From the NCBI GenBank assembly GCA_016215445.1, contig JACRJL010000003.1:404924-468923 (forward strand): a stretch of DNA of 64,000 nucleotides. Reading direction: 5' to 3'. Shown here in pieces: positions 17,611-26,675 of this stretch (positions are counted from its first letter, which is position 1; every line of letters begins with the position of its first letter). The notes below the pieces were generated by a model. The model was not told the DNA's origin. It made no database searches and saw only the letters and a program-made list of their open reading frames with translations. The position numbers were made by a program, and so were the translations under genes. This DNA is from Candidatus Roizmanbacteria bacterium. GTDB taxonomy: Bacteria > Patescibacteriota > Microgenomatia > UBA1406 > GWC2-37-13.

Positions 17611-19023
17611 TTAATCCGCAGTGCCTACGAGGAAGATAGCCTGCCAGGGACGATAACTGGAATAGAATTTCTGGTCGATTTTTAACTCATTATCTTTGAA
17701 GACTTTATAACCAAAAGAAGCTTTGCCTCCCCAGGCCGAAAAATCAACTTGCTTGACAACACCTTTTTTCAGAGTCGGATCATCTTGATACTTGGGGTCA
17801 GGTGGTGGAGCGACATCCCAAAGAACAGCCGGAGAAATCTCTACGCGGCGGTTATCTTTTTTTCCATAAAGGCGAAAATAAAGAAGGTTGTTTTCCTCGT
17901 CTGCTTCGGTTTGAATCAGAATGTAAGATTCAGAATCATTTTTTATCTTCAAATCAACGGTCGGCGCGTAAACTGTTGCGTCGAAGCCCGGTTTCATATC
18001 ATTTTCATAATAGAGGACGCGGTAGGCATGAGCATTTCTTTCAATTATGGGTAATCCAGCATTAAGAGCGGCCCTGAATAAAGTTGTTGATACTTGACAG
18101 ACGCCTCCACCGTCTCCTAAGACTGTTTTACCTTCCTTAATGATGTATGCTGGTTGATATCCTGTCAAAGAAGAAATGTCGCCTACAGTTTCATTAAAAG
18201 ATAAAGTTTTGCCTGGTGGGATCAAGACACCATTGAATTTTGACGTAGCCAATATGACGTTGTGAATCCTTTGTGGGATGGAATGGGAATAGTTCGAGCG
18301 ACCTTCAGCAATAAGTTCCTCAATTCCATAGTTATTGATAGAAGATAGGGTAATTTCTGGTTCAATAACGAGAGGATTGATTCTAATTATTTTATTTTTT
18401 TGGTTTTTCTTGAAAGATTGAACGGCATTGTCAAAATCCGAAATAACAGATTCAATGACAATTTCCTGACCTTTTTCTTCCTTGCGGAAACTGGCGACTC
18501 GGTTGTTTTCAAACTTAAAAAGGGCATTTTTGGCCGGTTTGTCATACTGATCTTTCAAAGATTCAAATCGGTCGACAACCTTATCTCTATCGTATTCGAT
18601 GCTGCTTATAAAGTCAAAACGAGAAAGATGATAAAGCGAAGAAATCTTCTGATAGTAGCGGGATAAAAAAAACGATGACCGACCAATCAAATAAGCCCTT
18701 TCAGCGGCTGTCTCCCCATCATAATTTAAGTCAAGATCTTGTCCAGAAAACGTCGCTACAGGTTCATTTTTAAAAATCAATGTCAAAGATTCCTTTTTTA
18801 AGCTAAGGGATTTGGCAGAAAAATAATCAACAACCTGTTTTTTTGTCTTACCGGAAAAGTCTTTACCGTCAATATAGACGCTTGGATATATCTTATTAGT
18901 AAAGCTTTTATCATAACTGATCAACTGCCAAGTCTTAAGTAAAATCAAGGCAAAAATAATGCCAAAAAAAAAGAACCATGGTCTGAAAGGAATTTTCATT
19001 TTTCCTTTCATTTTTGCTATCAT
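17611..19023 (-). CDS. VanW family protein with peptidoglycan-binding-like N-terminal region
   Basis: 470 aa from ATG 19023; in-frame ATGs at 19011 and 18999 are alternatives. One N-terminal helix (FFFFGIIFALILLKTWQLI) precedes a YoaR-type region ('VYIDGKDFSGKTKKQVVDYF'). The VanW domain shows 'IPPGKTLSFNETVGDIS' and 'GDGGGVCQVSTTLFRAALNAG'. VanW proteins occur with cell-wall genes and their biochemical role is unresolved. The start is 6 bp from the divergent solute-binding protein start. Confidence 0.88.
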   Translation of the reverse strand: MIAKMKGKMKIPFRPWFFFFGIIFALILLKTWQLISYDKSFTNKIYPSVYIDGKDFSGKTKKQVVDYFSAKSLSLKKESLTLIFKNEPVATFSGQDLDLNYDGETAAERAYLIGRSSFFLSRYYQKISSLYHLSRFDFISSIEYDRDKVVDRFESLKDQYDKPAKNALFKFENNRVASFRKEEKGQEIVIESVISDFDNAVQSFKKNQKNKIIRINPLVIEPEITLSSINNYGIEELIAEGRSNYSHSIPQRIHNVILATSKFNGVLIPPGKTLSFNETVGDISSLTGYQPAYIIKEGKTVLGDGGGVCQVSTTLFRAALNAGLPIIERNAHAYRVLYYENDMKPGFDATVYAPTVDLKIKNDSESYILIQTEADEENNLLYFRLYGKKDNRRVEISPAVLWDVAPPPDPKYQDDPTLKKGVVKQVDFSAWGGKASFGYKVFKDNELKIDQKFYSSYRPWQAIFLVGTAD

Positions 19024-19038
19024 AGTACTATGGATGAT
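19018..19038. promoter_or_regulatory. Symmetric divergent start region with interlocked TATCAT -10 elements
   Basis: The divergent starts 19023 (-) and 19030 (+) are 6 bp apart. TATCAT on the plus strand (19018-19023) overlaps the minus start codon and ends 6 bp before the plus ATG. On the minus strand TATCAT (19033-19038) lies within the first plus codons, 9 bp before the minus ATG. Each gene's -10 would sit inside the other's coding start. Confidence 0.4.
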
Positions 19039-20511
19039 AATAATCAAAATCAAGCTGAAAATCAACCGACAGAAATAAAGTCGCCAGCCTTTGAAACTGT
19101 GACGGTTGAATCTTCTCATCCTGACGAACCAAAGATAGAAGAGGCTCCATCAGATATAGTTAACCCGGAAATTCCAGCCGAGCCGCCACCAGGAGATATG
19201 CCGCCTCCGGTTTACCAGGAAAACAAAAATCAATATTTTCTTATCGCGGGAGCCGGTGTGATATTTCTTATTATTCTCATTCTTGTTATAAGGGGGATTT
19301 TCAGTGGAGGCACAAAAAAAGAAGTCAGTCTTACCTATTGGGGTTTGTGGGAAGATAAAGAAGTGATCCAACCCTTAATTGACCAATATCAACAAAAAAA
19401 TCCACAAGTCAAAATCAGTTACCAAAAAATGTCTCCTCAAAGCTACAGGGAAAAATTGGTTGTGAGGAGTAAAAGCAATCAAGGTCCGGATATCTTCCGA
19501 TTTCATAATACTTGGGTACCGGAGATAAAAGAAGTACTGTCACCTTTACCTTCTCAGATTATGAATAACGACGAGTTCGAAAAAACTTTCTATAAGGTTC
19601 ACCAAAAAGATCTGAAGGTAGGGAGTTATTACTATGGTTTACCTCTCGAAATCGATGGATTAGTCTTGATTTACAATTCCAATCTTTTGAAAAAAGCCGG
19701 GATATCGATTCCTCCAACCAGTTGGGATGATATAACTGATATGGTTCCTAAATTAACCGTTAAAGATCAACAGGGAAAACTGATTACATCAGGAATCGCC
19801 ATGGGGACGACAGGCAATGTCGAACATTTTTCAGACATTTTCGGTCTTCTATTGGTGCAAAACGGTGGTAGCTTGGATAAACTCGATCAGGCAGAGGCAG
19901 CTGGTGCATTGGAGATTTACCGTAAGTTTGCCGAGCCACCTCAAGGTTACTGGGGCGAAGAAATGCCCAATTCAATCAATGCCTTTATCCAGGAAAAAGT
20001 GGCAATGATTATTACCCCTTCTTGGGAAGCCTTATCTATTAAAGCCGCTAATCCAGAAATAGAAATGAAGATCGTGCCGGTTCCAGCAGTTCCAGGAGCT
20101 CCGGCAGTTTCTTTGGCTAGTTACTGGGTAGAGGGCGTTTCTAGATTTAGTAAAAATCAGATTGAAGCCTGGAAATTCTTGCGGTACTTGACTGAAAAAG
20201 ATACTCTGACAAAACTTTATGAAATTGAAAGCCGTTATAGGCCTTTTGGCGAGGCATATTCACGAATTGACTTGGCGCCAGTTTTAGCTCAAAATGAGTA
20301 CTTGGGAGCGGTAATAAAACAGGCTAATGACTTTGTTTCTCTTCCTCTTGTTAGTCGTACAGACGATAATGGTCTTAATGACGAAATCATAAAATATATT
20401 GAAAATGCCATCAATAGTACAATACAAGGAGTTTCTTATTCCGAAGCTCTCAGTACGGCAAAAGATGGAGTAAACCAGGTTTTTACTAAGTATAATATTA
20501 TTACGCAATGA
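19030..20511 (+). CDS. Membrane-anchored extracellular solute-binding protein
   Basis: 493 aa. A P/E-rich, acidic N-terminal tail of about 65 residues is followed by one helix (69-90, IAGAGVIFLIILILVI) and an ABC-type family 1 binding domain ('VSLTYWGLWEDKEVIQPLID', 'QGPDIFRFHNTW', 'GLPLEIDGLVLIYN', 'VSRFSKNQIEAWKFLRYL'). There is no lipobox; anchoring is by the helix. The family usually binds sugars or oligosaccharides. No permease or ATPase gene lies in the window. It overlaps the next gene by ATGA. Confidence 0.85.
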   Translation: MDDNNQNQAENQPTEIKSPAFETVTVESSHPDEPKIEEAPSDIVNPEIPAEPPPGDMPPPVYQENKNQYFLIAGAGVIFLIILILVIRGIFSGGTKKEVSLTYWGLWEDKEVIQPLIDQYQQKNPQVKISYQKMSPQSYREKLVVRSKSNQGPDIFRFHNTWVPEIKEVLSPLPSQIMNNDEFEKTFYKVHQKDLKVGSYYYGLPLEIDGLVLIYNSNLLKKAGISIPPTSWDDITDMVPKLTVKDQQGKLITSGIAMGTTGNVEHFSDIFGLLLVQNGGSLDKLDQAEAAGALEIYRKFAEPPQGYWGEEMPNSINAFIQEKVAMIITPSWEALSIKAANPEIEMKIVPVPAVPGAPAVSLASYWVEGVSRFSKNQIEAWKFLRYLTEKDTLTKLYEIESRYRPFGEAYSRIDLAPVLAQNEYLGAVIKQANDFVSLPLVSRTDDNGLNDEIIKYIENAINSTIQGVSYSEALSTAKDGVNQVFTKYNIITQ

Positions 20512-22511
20512 AACTACCTTTTTTCTCAAAATTAGTCGATCAAGATGAAGTCTACCTCGGCCTTTTTCTTAAAGAGGAAGAAGGGATAGCTTTGATAATG
20601 GTTAAAAAGCAGGGGCAAATTATAATCAGGGAAAAAGAAAGATTTATCTACACAAATGGTTGGGAAAATCTGACAGATGATGTTGATGAAGTCCTTTACC
20701 GTTTGGAAAAAAATCTGAATATCCAACTCTCAAAAACGATTTTTTTCGTTTATTCTCACTTAGTCGATGATAAAACCAACGATATAAAAAAACCATACCT
20801 TGTCAAAATCAAAGAAGTCGTCAAAAATCTTGAACTCACGGCTATGGGATATATTGAGTGCTTTGAGGCCGTTTCTTTTTATTTAGCCAAAAAAGAAGAG
20901 TCGCCTTTAACTGGTGTTCTTCTTGAGTTGGATAAACATCAATTAAGTCTTTTTGTTTATAAAGGAGGAAAGCTGGATTACAAATCAGTTCTTGCTAGGA
21001 CAGATGATATAGTTGCTGATTTTATTCAAGCGACATCAGGATTAAAGACTAAAGCGATGCTACCATCGAGAATAATCCTTTATGATTCGCAAAATATCGA
21101 TGAAGCCGCGGCTAAAATTATTGGACACCGTTGGGGTCAGGACTATTTTGTCCAGATTCCAAAAATTGGCATCTTAAAAGAGGAAGAGGTTACTCAAGGT
21201 TTAGTAGATGTTTTTTCAGGTCAAATAAAAGGGAAGGAGACGGTTTTTGTAGAAGAAAAAAAACCAATACAAAGTCAATCTTTTGGTTTCGTCGTCGGTC
21301 AAGACGTCGGAGAAGTTATTGAATCTAAATATCCGGTACAGGAAAAGCCGAAAATAAAATTTAATTTTGATTTTCTTTCCCGCCTTCCGAAAATTAAGAT
21401 TCCTAAAGTCGATCTAACATTCTTGAAAGGAAGAACTGGGATAATTTTGGGAATAGTCATTATAGTTATCAGTTTATTTTCTAACGAGTATTTTTTCCAT
21501 CGGGCTCAACTGACAATCTATTTACCTTCTCAAGTAGTCAGAAAATCTATGAGTGAGACTGTTAGTTATAAAACTGCTAGTCAGTCGGCCGACTTTTCCG
21601 AAACTATATCAACAACAGGTAAAAAAGAAGTGGGTGACAAAGCAAAAGGAACAGTGACTCTCCATAGTTTTGACGACAAGGAAAGAACTTTTAATAAAGG
21701 AACCAGTTTTGTAGCTTCCGAATTAAAGTTTGTTTTGGACGGAGATGTAAAGGTCGCCTCTTCGAGTTTGGCAGCCGACGGCTCGGCTAAACTTCCTGGT
21801 AAAAGTAATGGAACTGTTACTGCTGTTAGTATTGGACCGGAAAGCAATTTAAGCAAGGGTCAGCGGTTTCAAATAGAAGATTTAGCCAAGGAAAATTTTT
21901 TTGCCATTAACGAAGCAGCATTAAGCGGAGGAAGTAAAAAAGAAGTCAGAACAGTATCATTAACCGATCAAAAAAACTTGGAAAAGTCGGTTATGGATAA
22001 AGCCAAGAAACAAGAAAAAGCTCCGACTTTTTCAAAAAGCGACGAAATCATTTCTGACCTTTCAGAGACTACATTAGATAATGCTAAATATTCGAAAGAA
22101 GTCGGAGAAGAGGGTGATAAACTGACTTTAAATGCAAAGGTCAAAACTAATTACTATGCTTATAATAAAGATTTATTATTAAAAAAGATAATGGAAGAAG
22201 TAGGTCAAGAAGTTAAAAAGGAATACAAAATCAGAGAGGAAAACGTTAACTTTATTATAAAAAAAGTAGAAAAAACCGACGAGGAAGTCCAATTGAATCT
22301 TGATATAAAAGCCAAAGCAGTAAAGGAATTCGACCAAGAAGAAGCGGTGAAGAAAATAATGGGTAAAAACAAGACAAGTTTGGAAACAATTTTAAAGTCT
22401 GATTTTAAAGTCCAGGGTTACAATATTGTGATTGAGAATCCGATACCATTTCTTAAAAATTTTCTGCCTTTCTTCAATCAAAATCTTTTTATTAAAATTT
22501 CCAGCCTATAA
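20508..22511 (+). CDS. Degenerate actin-like domain, membrane helix and baseplate-J-like extracellular domain
   Basis: 667 aa in three parts. Residues ~1-250 look like a degenerate PilM/FtsA-type fold ('VYLGLFLKEEEGIALIMV', 'GVLLELDKHQLSLFVYKGGK'). A helix (~310-328, IILGIVIIVISLF) crosses the membrane. The outer part has a repeat-like 'KGTVTLHSFDDKERTFNKGT' and 'VTAVSIGPESNLSKG', as in CPR proteins labelled baseplate J-like, then a K/E-rich region. It sits between the solute-binding protein and the sortase. Function unknown; it may connect a cytoplasmic filament-like domain to a surface structure. Confidence 0.6.
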   Translation: MKLPFFSKLVDQDEVYLGLFLKEEEGIALIMVKKQGQIIIREKERFIYTNGWENLTDDVDEVLYRLEKNLNIQLSKTIFFVYSHLVDDKTNDIKKPYLVKIKEVVKNLELTAMGYIECFEAVSFYLAKKEESPLTGVLLELDKHQLSLFVYKGGKLDYKSVLARTDDIVADFIQATSGLKTKAMLPSRIILYDSQNIDEAAAKIIGHRWGQDYFVQIPKIGILKEEEVTQGLVDVFSGQIKGKETVFVEEKKPIQSQSFGFVVGQDVGEVIESKYPVQEKPKIKFNFDFLSRLPKIKIPKVDLTFLKGRTGIILGIVIIVISLFSNEYFFHRAQLTIYLPSQVVRKSMSETVSYKTASQSADFSETISTTGKKEVGDKAKGTVTLHSFDDKERTFNKGTSFVASELKFVLDGDVKVASSSLAADGSAKLPGKSNGTVTAVSIGPESNLSKGQRFQIEDLAKENFFAINEAALSGGSKKEVRTVSLTDQKNLEKSVMDKAKKQEKAPTFSKSDEIISDLSETTLDNAKYSKEVGEEGDKLTLNAKVKTNYYAYNKDLLLKKIMEEVGQEVKKEYKIREENVNFIIKKVEKTDEEVQLNLDIKAKAVKEFDQEEAVKKIMGKNKTSLETILKSDFKVQGYNIVIENPIPFLKNFLPFFNQNLFIKISSL

Positions 22512-22514
22512 ATT

Positions 22515-23249
22515 ATGTCTCGTTATGTCTATGTCAAAAGAGATAATTCGATTAAGAAAAAAGCAATCAATTATTTTTCCTATCTTTTTCTGATTATCGG
22601 TTCGTTGCTTCTTTTTTGGTCTTTTTACCCTATATTATCTTTTGAGATCTATTCTCGTCTTTTTATAAAAAGGAATGTTAAAACGCCAATTCCCTATAGC
22701 GAATCGCCGTCTTCTTTAGCACAAGCGAATAGCGTTTTGGGTGTTTTCAACATTTTTTCAAACAACTTGCGTGATTTTACCCAGGCAAGTATTTGGTTTC
22801 CTTCGGTGCAAGCGAGCTCTTATTCGGCTATGTCGGTCAAAGAATATAACCTTTCAATTCCTAAGCTTAACATCAAGGATGCTAAAGTAGTCGTGGCAGG
22901 TGAAGATCTCACTAAAAGCCTGATTCACTATCTTCCTAAGAGTCTTCCTGGAGAGTATGGTAATGTAGTTATTTTCGGACATTCAACCCTACCTCAACTT
23001 TACAATCCAAAAGATTATAAGACTATATTTACTTACTTGCCTTCGATGGAAAAGGGGGATACGATCAAGGTAAAGGTAGGCGAAATCGAATATGAATATC
23101 AAGTTTATGATATGTTTGTCGTCGATCCGGATGAAATCTCGGTATTGGAACAACAAAAAGATAATTCGTACCTAACTTTAATTACCTGTGTTCCTCCTGG
23201 AACCTACTATCAAAGGTTGATTATCAAGGCTAAACTGAGATTGATTTAA
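22515..23249 (+). CDS. Sortase
   Basis: 244 aa cysteine transpeptidase attaching proteins to the cell surface. N-terminal helix ~19-42, then the sortase barrel. The expected triad is visible: His156 in 'VIFGHSTLP', Cys225 in 'LTLITCVPPGT' and Arg234 in 'YYQRLII'. It starts 3 bp after the preceding gene and precedes PBP1A, which makes its cell-wall acceptor. A candidate substrate ending LPLTG is encoded at 12530. The class is not certain. Confidence 0.9.
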   Translation: MSRYVYVKRDNSIKKKAINYFSYLFLIIGSLLLFWSFYPILSFEIYSRLFIKRNVKTPIPYSESPSSLAQANSVLGVFNIFSNNLRDFTQASIWFPSVQASSYSAMSVKEYNLSIPKLNIKDAKVVVAGEDLTKSLIHYLPKSLPGEYGNVVIFGHSTLPQLYNPKDYKTIFTYLPSMEKGDTIKVKVGEIEYEYQVYDMFVVDPDEISVLEQQKDNSYLTLITCVPPGTYYQRLIIKAKLRLI

Positions 23250-23276
23250 CCTATAATATTTGGTAAAATAGGCTCC

Positions 23277-25412
23277 ATGAAACCAGGCCAAGATAGTATC
23301 TCCGGGTTGATATTTAAAGGACTATATCATTTAGCAAACTTCTTTGTGCTTATAGGGGAAATGACTCAATGGCCGTTTAAACTGTTAATTCGTATATTAG
23401 TTAAACTATTCAGGTTGAGACCGCGAGTTTCTTTGCCAAAAATATCCTTTGATTTTATCAGTTTGAGAATCCGTTTTTTTCTTTTAGGTGCTTTGACTAC
23501 AACAATAATTTTTCTAACCTATCAGTCATATCTTTTTGTCAAGGCTTTGCCCTCGCCCGATAATATCGGCAAGATAAACTACCCTTTATCAACTCACATT
23601 TATGACAGGAATGGGATTCTTTTGTATGAAATTTACAGAGATCAAAATCGCACTCAGGTTTCTTTGAAAAGCCTTCCCAAATATGTCATTCAGGCGACGA
23701 TTGCCATCGAAGACAAGGACTTTTACAGGCATAATGGAGTTGCTTTTGTGGGAGGAATTTTGAGGGCATTCAAAGAAAGTTTATTAAGTAAAAACATTCA
23801 AGGTGGTTCAACAATTACTCAACAGTTAGTCAAAAGCGCTCTATTAACTCCGGAGAGGACAGTAGAAAGAAAAGTTAAGGAAATTATTCTCGCTCTTTGG
23901 ACAGAAAGGTTATATAGCAAAGACCAAATTCTTGAAATGTATCTAAACCAGGTTCCGTACGGTGGTTCCTCATACGGAGTTGAAGAAGCGGCCAAAACGT
24001 ATTTTGGAAAACCCTCGAAAGAACTTACTTTAGATCAAGCCGCCCTTTTGGCTGGTTTGCCGCAAGCACCTTCTGTCTATTCACCTTATTCAAATCCTGA
24101 GGCAGCTTTGAAACGGAGAAACGACGTCCTCGAAGCAATGGCAAAACAGGGATTTATTGACGAAAAACTCAAAGCTGAAAGTCAAAATTCAGAATTAACT
24201 GTACTTCCTCCAAAAACCTCGATTATTGCACCCCATTTTGTTTTTTACACAAAAAGCCAGTTGGAATCTTATTATGGCATTGAGAAAGTAGAAGAAGGTG
24301 GGTTGAAGGTGACGACAACCTTGGACAGCGAAATTCAAAAACAAGCGGAGACTATCCTTAGTGAAGAACTTGAAAAGATCAGTTACTTGAATGTGACAAA
24401 TGGTGCTATTTTGGTGACACGTCCGTCAACCGGAGAGATTCTGGCAATGGTTGGATCAGCTGATTATTTTTACCAGCCTTGGGGAGCATTTAATGTTACT
24501 ACTGCCTTACGTCAACCTGGAAGCTCAATAAAACCAATCATGTATTCACTCGCTTTGCAAAACGGCTATACAGCTGCCTCTATTATAGATGATAGTCCGG
24601 TAATTTTTAAATCCCCGGGCGCCGATTCATATCAACCCGTAAATTATGACGGCAAGTTTCACGGTAAAGTGCCTCTTCGATACGCCCTGGCAAATTCTTA
24701 TAACATCCCGGCTGTCAAAGTCTTAAATACAGTCGGGGTTGACAAATTTATTGACTATGGTCAAAAACTCGGAATCGACACTTGGCAGGATCGATCACGC
24801 TTCGGGCTTTCTTTGACCTTGGGAGGGGGAGAAGTGACCATGGTTGACATGGCTGAAGCATTTGGTACTTTGGCTAATCTTGGTTACAAACTGCCTCTGA
24901 GCTATTCTCTTAAGATTCAAGACAATACAGGACAGACTATAAAGGAATTGAGACCTTTTAAAATCAGAGAAATGGATTCGGGTGTTTCTTACATTATGTC
25001 TGACATTCTCTCTGATAATCAGGCGCGTACTTGGGCTTTTGGTCCAGGATCAACATTGGAAATTCCTGGTTATAAGGTCGCGGTGAAGACTGGAACGACT
25101 AATGATAAGAGAGATAACTGGACAATCGGTTACACTCCAGAATTCTTAGTGGCTGTTTGGGTTGGCAACAATGACAATTCTCCGATGAATCCTTATCTGT
25201 CATCTGGTATCACTGGTGCTTCTCCGATTTGGAATAGAGTGATGAGTTATCTTTTAAAAAACTATGGAGACGGCAACCACTGGTATGAAAAGCCTGACAA
25301 TATTGTCGAAAAAACCTGTTTTTTTGGAAGAAAAGAATATTTTATCAAAGGAACGGAAAACAAAGTTAACTGTGGAAAAGAAGTTTTGGCAACTCCAACT
25401 CCAAAGCAGTAA
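23277..25412 (+). CDS. Class A penicillin-binding protein (glycosyltransferase and transpeptidase)
   Basis: 711 aa. A helix near 65-85 is followed by the GT51 domain ('IAIEDKDFYRHNGV', 'GGSTITQQLVKSALL', 'EMYLNQVPYGGSSYGVEEAA') and the transpeptidase domain with 'GSSIKP' (SxxK), 'SYN' (SxN) and 'KTGTTNDKRDNW' (KTGT). It polymerises and cross-links peptidoglycan outside the membrane. A TAAAAT (23264-23269) 7 bp before ATG, preceded by TATAAT (23252-23257), suggests its own promoter. It ends 4 bp from the convergent serS stop. Confidence 0.95.
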   Translation: MKPGQDSISGLIFKGLYHLANFFVLIGEMTQWPFKLLIRILVKLFRLRPRVSLPKISFDFISLRIRFFLLGALTTTIIFLTYQSYLFVKALPSPDNIGKINYPLSTHIYDRNGILLYEIYRDQNRTQVSLKSLPKYVIQATIAIEDKDFYRHNGVAFVGGILRAFKESLLSKNIQGGSTITQQLVKSALLTPERTVERKVKEIILALWTERLYSKDQILEMYLNQVPYGGSSYGVEEAAKTYFGKPSKELTLDQAALLAGLPQAPSVYSPYSNPEAALKRRNDVLEAMAKQGFIDEKLKAESQNSELTVLPPKTSIIAPHFVFYTKSQLESYYGIEKVEEGGLKVTTTLDSEIQKQAETILSEELEKISYLNVTNGAILVTRPSTGEILAMVGSADYFYQPWGAFNVTTALRQPGSSIKPIMYSLALQNGYTAASIIDDSPVIFKSPGADSYQPVNYDGKFHGKVPLRYALANSYNIPAVKVLNTVGVDKFIDYGQKLGIDTWQDRSRFGLSLTLGGGEVTMVDMAEAFGTLANLGYKLPLSYSLKIQDNTGQTIKELRPFKIREMDSGVSYIMSDILSDNQARTWAFGPGSTLEIPGYKVAVKTGTTNDKRDNWTIGYTPEFLVAVWVGNNDNSPMNPYLSSGITGASPIWNRVMSYLLKNYGDGNHWYEKPDNIVEKTCFFGRKEYFIKGTENKVNCGKEVLATPTPKQ

Positions 25413-25416
25413 ATTC

Positions 25417-26670
25417 TTATTTTTTTACATCTATCTTCTTTGCGCCGATTAAGGAATGAAGGACTTCTGGGATTTCGACGCTTCCGTCTTTTTGCTGAAA
25501 GTTTTCCAGAATTGCGATCAAAATTCTCGGAGAGGCAAGAGCGGTGTTATTTAACGAAAAACAGTATTCGGTCGATCCGTCTTTCTTACGGTATTTGATT
25601 TTTAGTCTTCTCGTTTGAAAGTCACCCATAATTGAATTAGACATTGTTTCGCCGTAAGCCTTTCTCGATGGCATCCAGGTTTCTGTATCATATTTTTTTA
25701 CCTGCGGTTCACCCATGTCGCCGGTGCACATTAGAAGTACGCGGTAGGGGAGTTTGAGATCCTTGAGAATCTCTTCACAATTTTTTTGCAGTTCTTCGTG
25801 GAGTTTTTTCGCTTCTTCTACGTCATTTTTGGCAATGATCACCTGTTCAATTTTCCAGAATTCGTGAAGTCGGTATAGTCCTTTGGTGTCTTTTCCATAA
25901 GCGCCAGCTTCTTTCCTGAAACAAGGGGAAAAGGCGACGAACTTTTTCGGTAAGTCTTTTTCACTTAATATTTCGTTGGCATAAAGTGAAGTAACTGGTT
26001 GTTCGGCGGTGCCGGCCAAAAAGGCGTCATCGTCATTTAGTATATAGGCTTCTTGTTCACTCCAAGGAAATTGAGCCGTTCCAAAAAGAGTTAGGCGTTT
26101 TACTACAGCCGGAGCGATTATAGGTGTATAGCCTTTTTTTATCAGCTTGGTAAAGACATAAAAAAGCAGTGCAAAATGAAGCAGAGCACCTTGATTTTTC
26201 AAAAAGTAACCGCGGAAACCGGAGACTTTGACACCTCGTTCTAAATCAATAATGTCGAGATTTCCCCCAAGTTCAATATGTGATTTAATCTGAAAATCAA
26301 ATTTGGGCAGGTTTCCCCATTTTTTTATTTCCTTATTTCCTGAAGCGTCTTTGCCCACGGGGACTTCAGGCAAGGGGACATTAGGGACGTATGAGATTAA
26401 TGAGTCTAATTGGGTTTTTATTTTAGCAAGTTCGTCCTCTATTCTTTTTAACTCTTCTTTGATTTTCTTCCCTCTTTCTATTATTTGGGGAGTTGGTTTT
26501 GTTTTTCCTGCTTTATTTCTTTCTTCACGAAGTATTTGGATTTTTTGTATAAATTCTCTTCTTTTATCATCGAGGCTTAAAATCTTATCCAAATCTACCT
26601 CGCGGTTTTTATTTTTCGCTGCTTTTAATACAACTTCTTTATTATTTCGAATGTATTCAAGAGATAACAT
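25417..26670 (-). CDS. serS: Seryl-tRNA synthetase
   Basis: 417 aa class II enzyme. The N-terminal coiled-coil arm (about 30-100) binds the long variable arm of tRNA-Ser. The catalytic core shows 'LAGTAEQPVTSLYANEIL', 'FSPCFRKEAGAYGKDTKGLY' (motif 2) and 'SLNNTALASPRILIAILENF' (motif 3). Full length. It starts 5 bp after the stop of the Ham1-like gene, so the two are co-transcribed. Confidence 0.96.
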   Translation of the reverse strand: MLSLEYIRNNKEVVLKAAKNKNREVDLDKILSLDDKRREFIQKIQILREERNKAGKTKPTPQIIERGKKIKEELKRIEDELAKIKTQLDSLISYVPNVPLPEVPVGKDASGNKEIKKWGNLPKFDFQIKSHIELGGNLDIIDLERGVKVSGFRGYFLKNQGALLHFALLFYVFTKLIKKGYTPIIAPAVVKRLTLFGTAQFPWSEQEAYILNDDDAFLAGTAEQPVTSLYANEILSEKDLPKKFVAFSPCFRKEAGAYGKDTKGLYRLHEFWKIEQVIIAKNDVEEAKKLHEELQKNCEEILKDLKLPYRVLLMCTGDMGEPQVKKYDTETWMPSRKAYGETMSNSIMGDFQTRRLKIKYRKKDGSTEYCFSLNNTALASPRILIAILENFQQKDGSVEIPEVLHSLIGAKKIDVKK

Positions 26671-26675
26671 AGATA

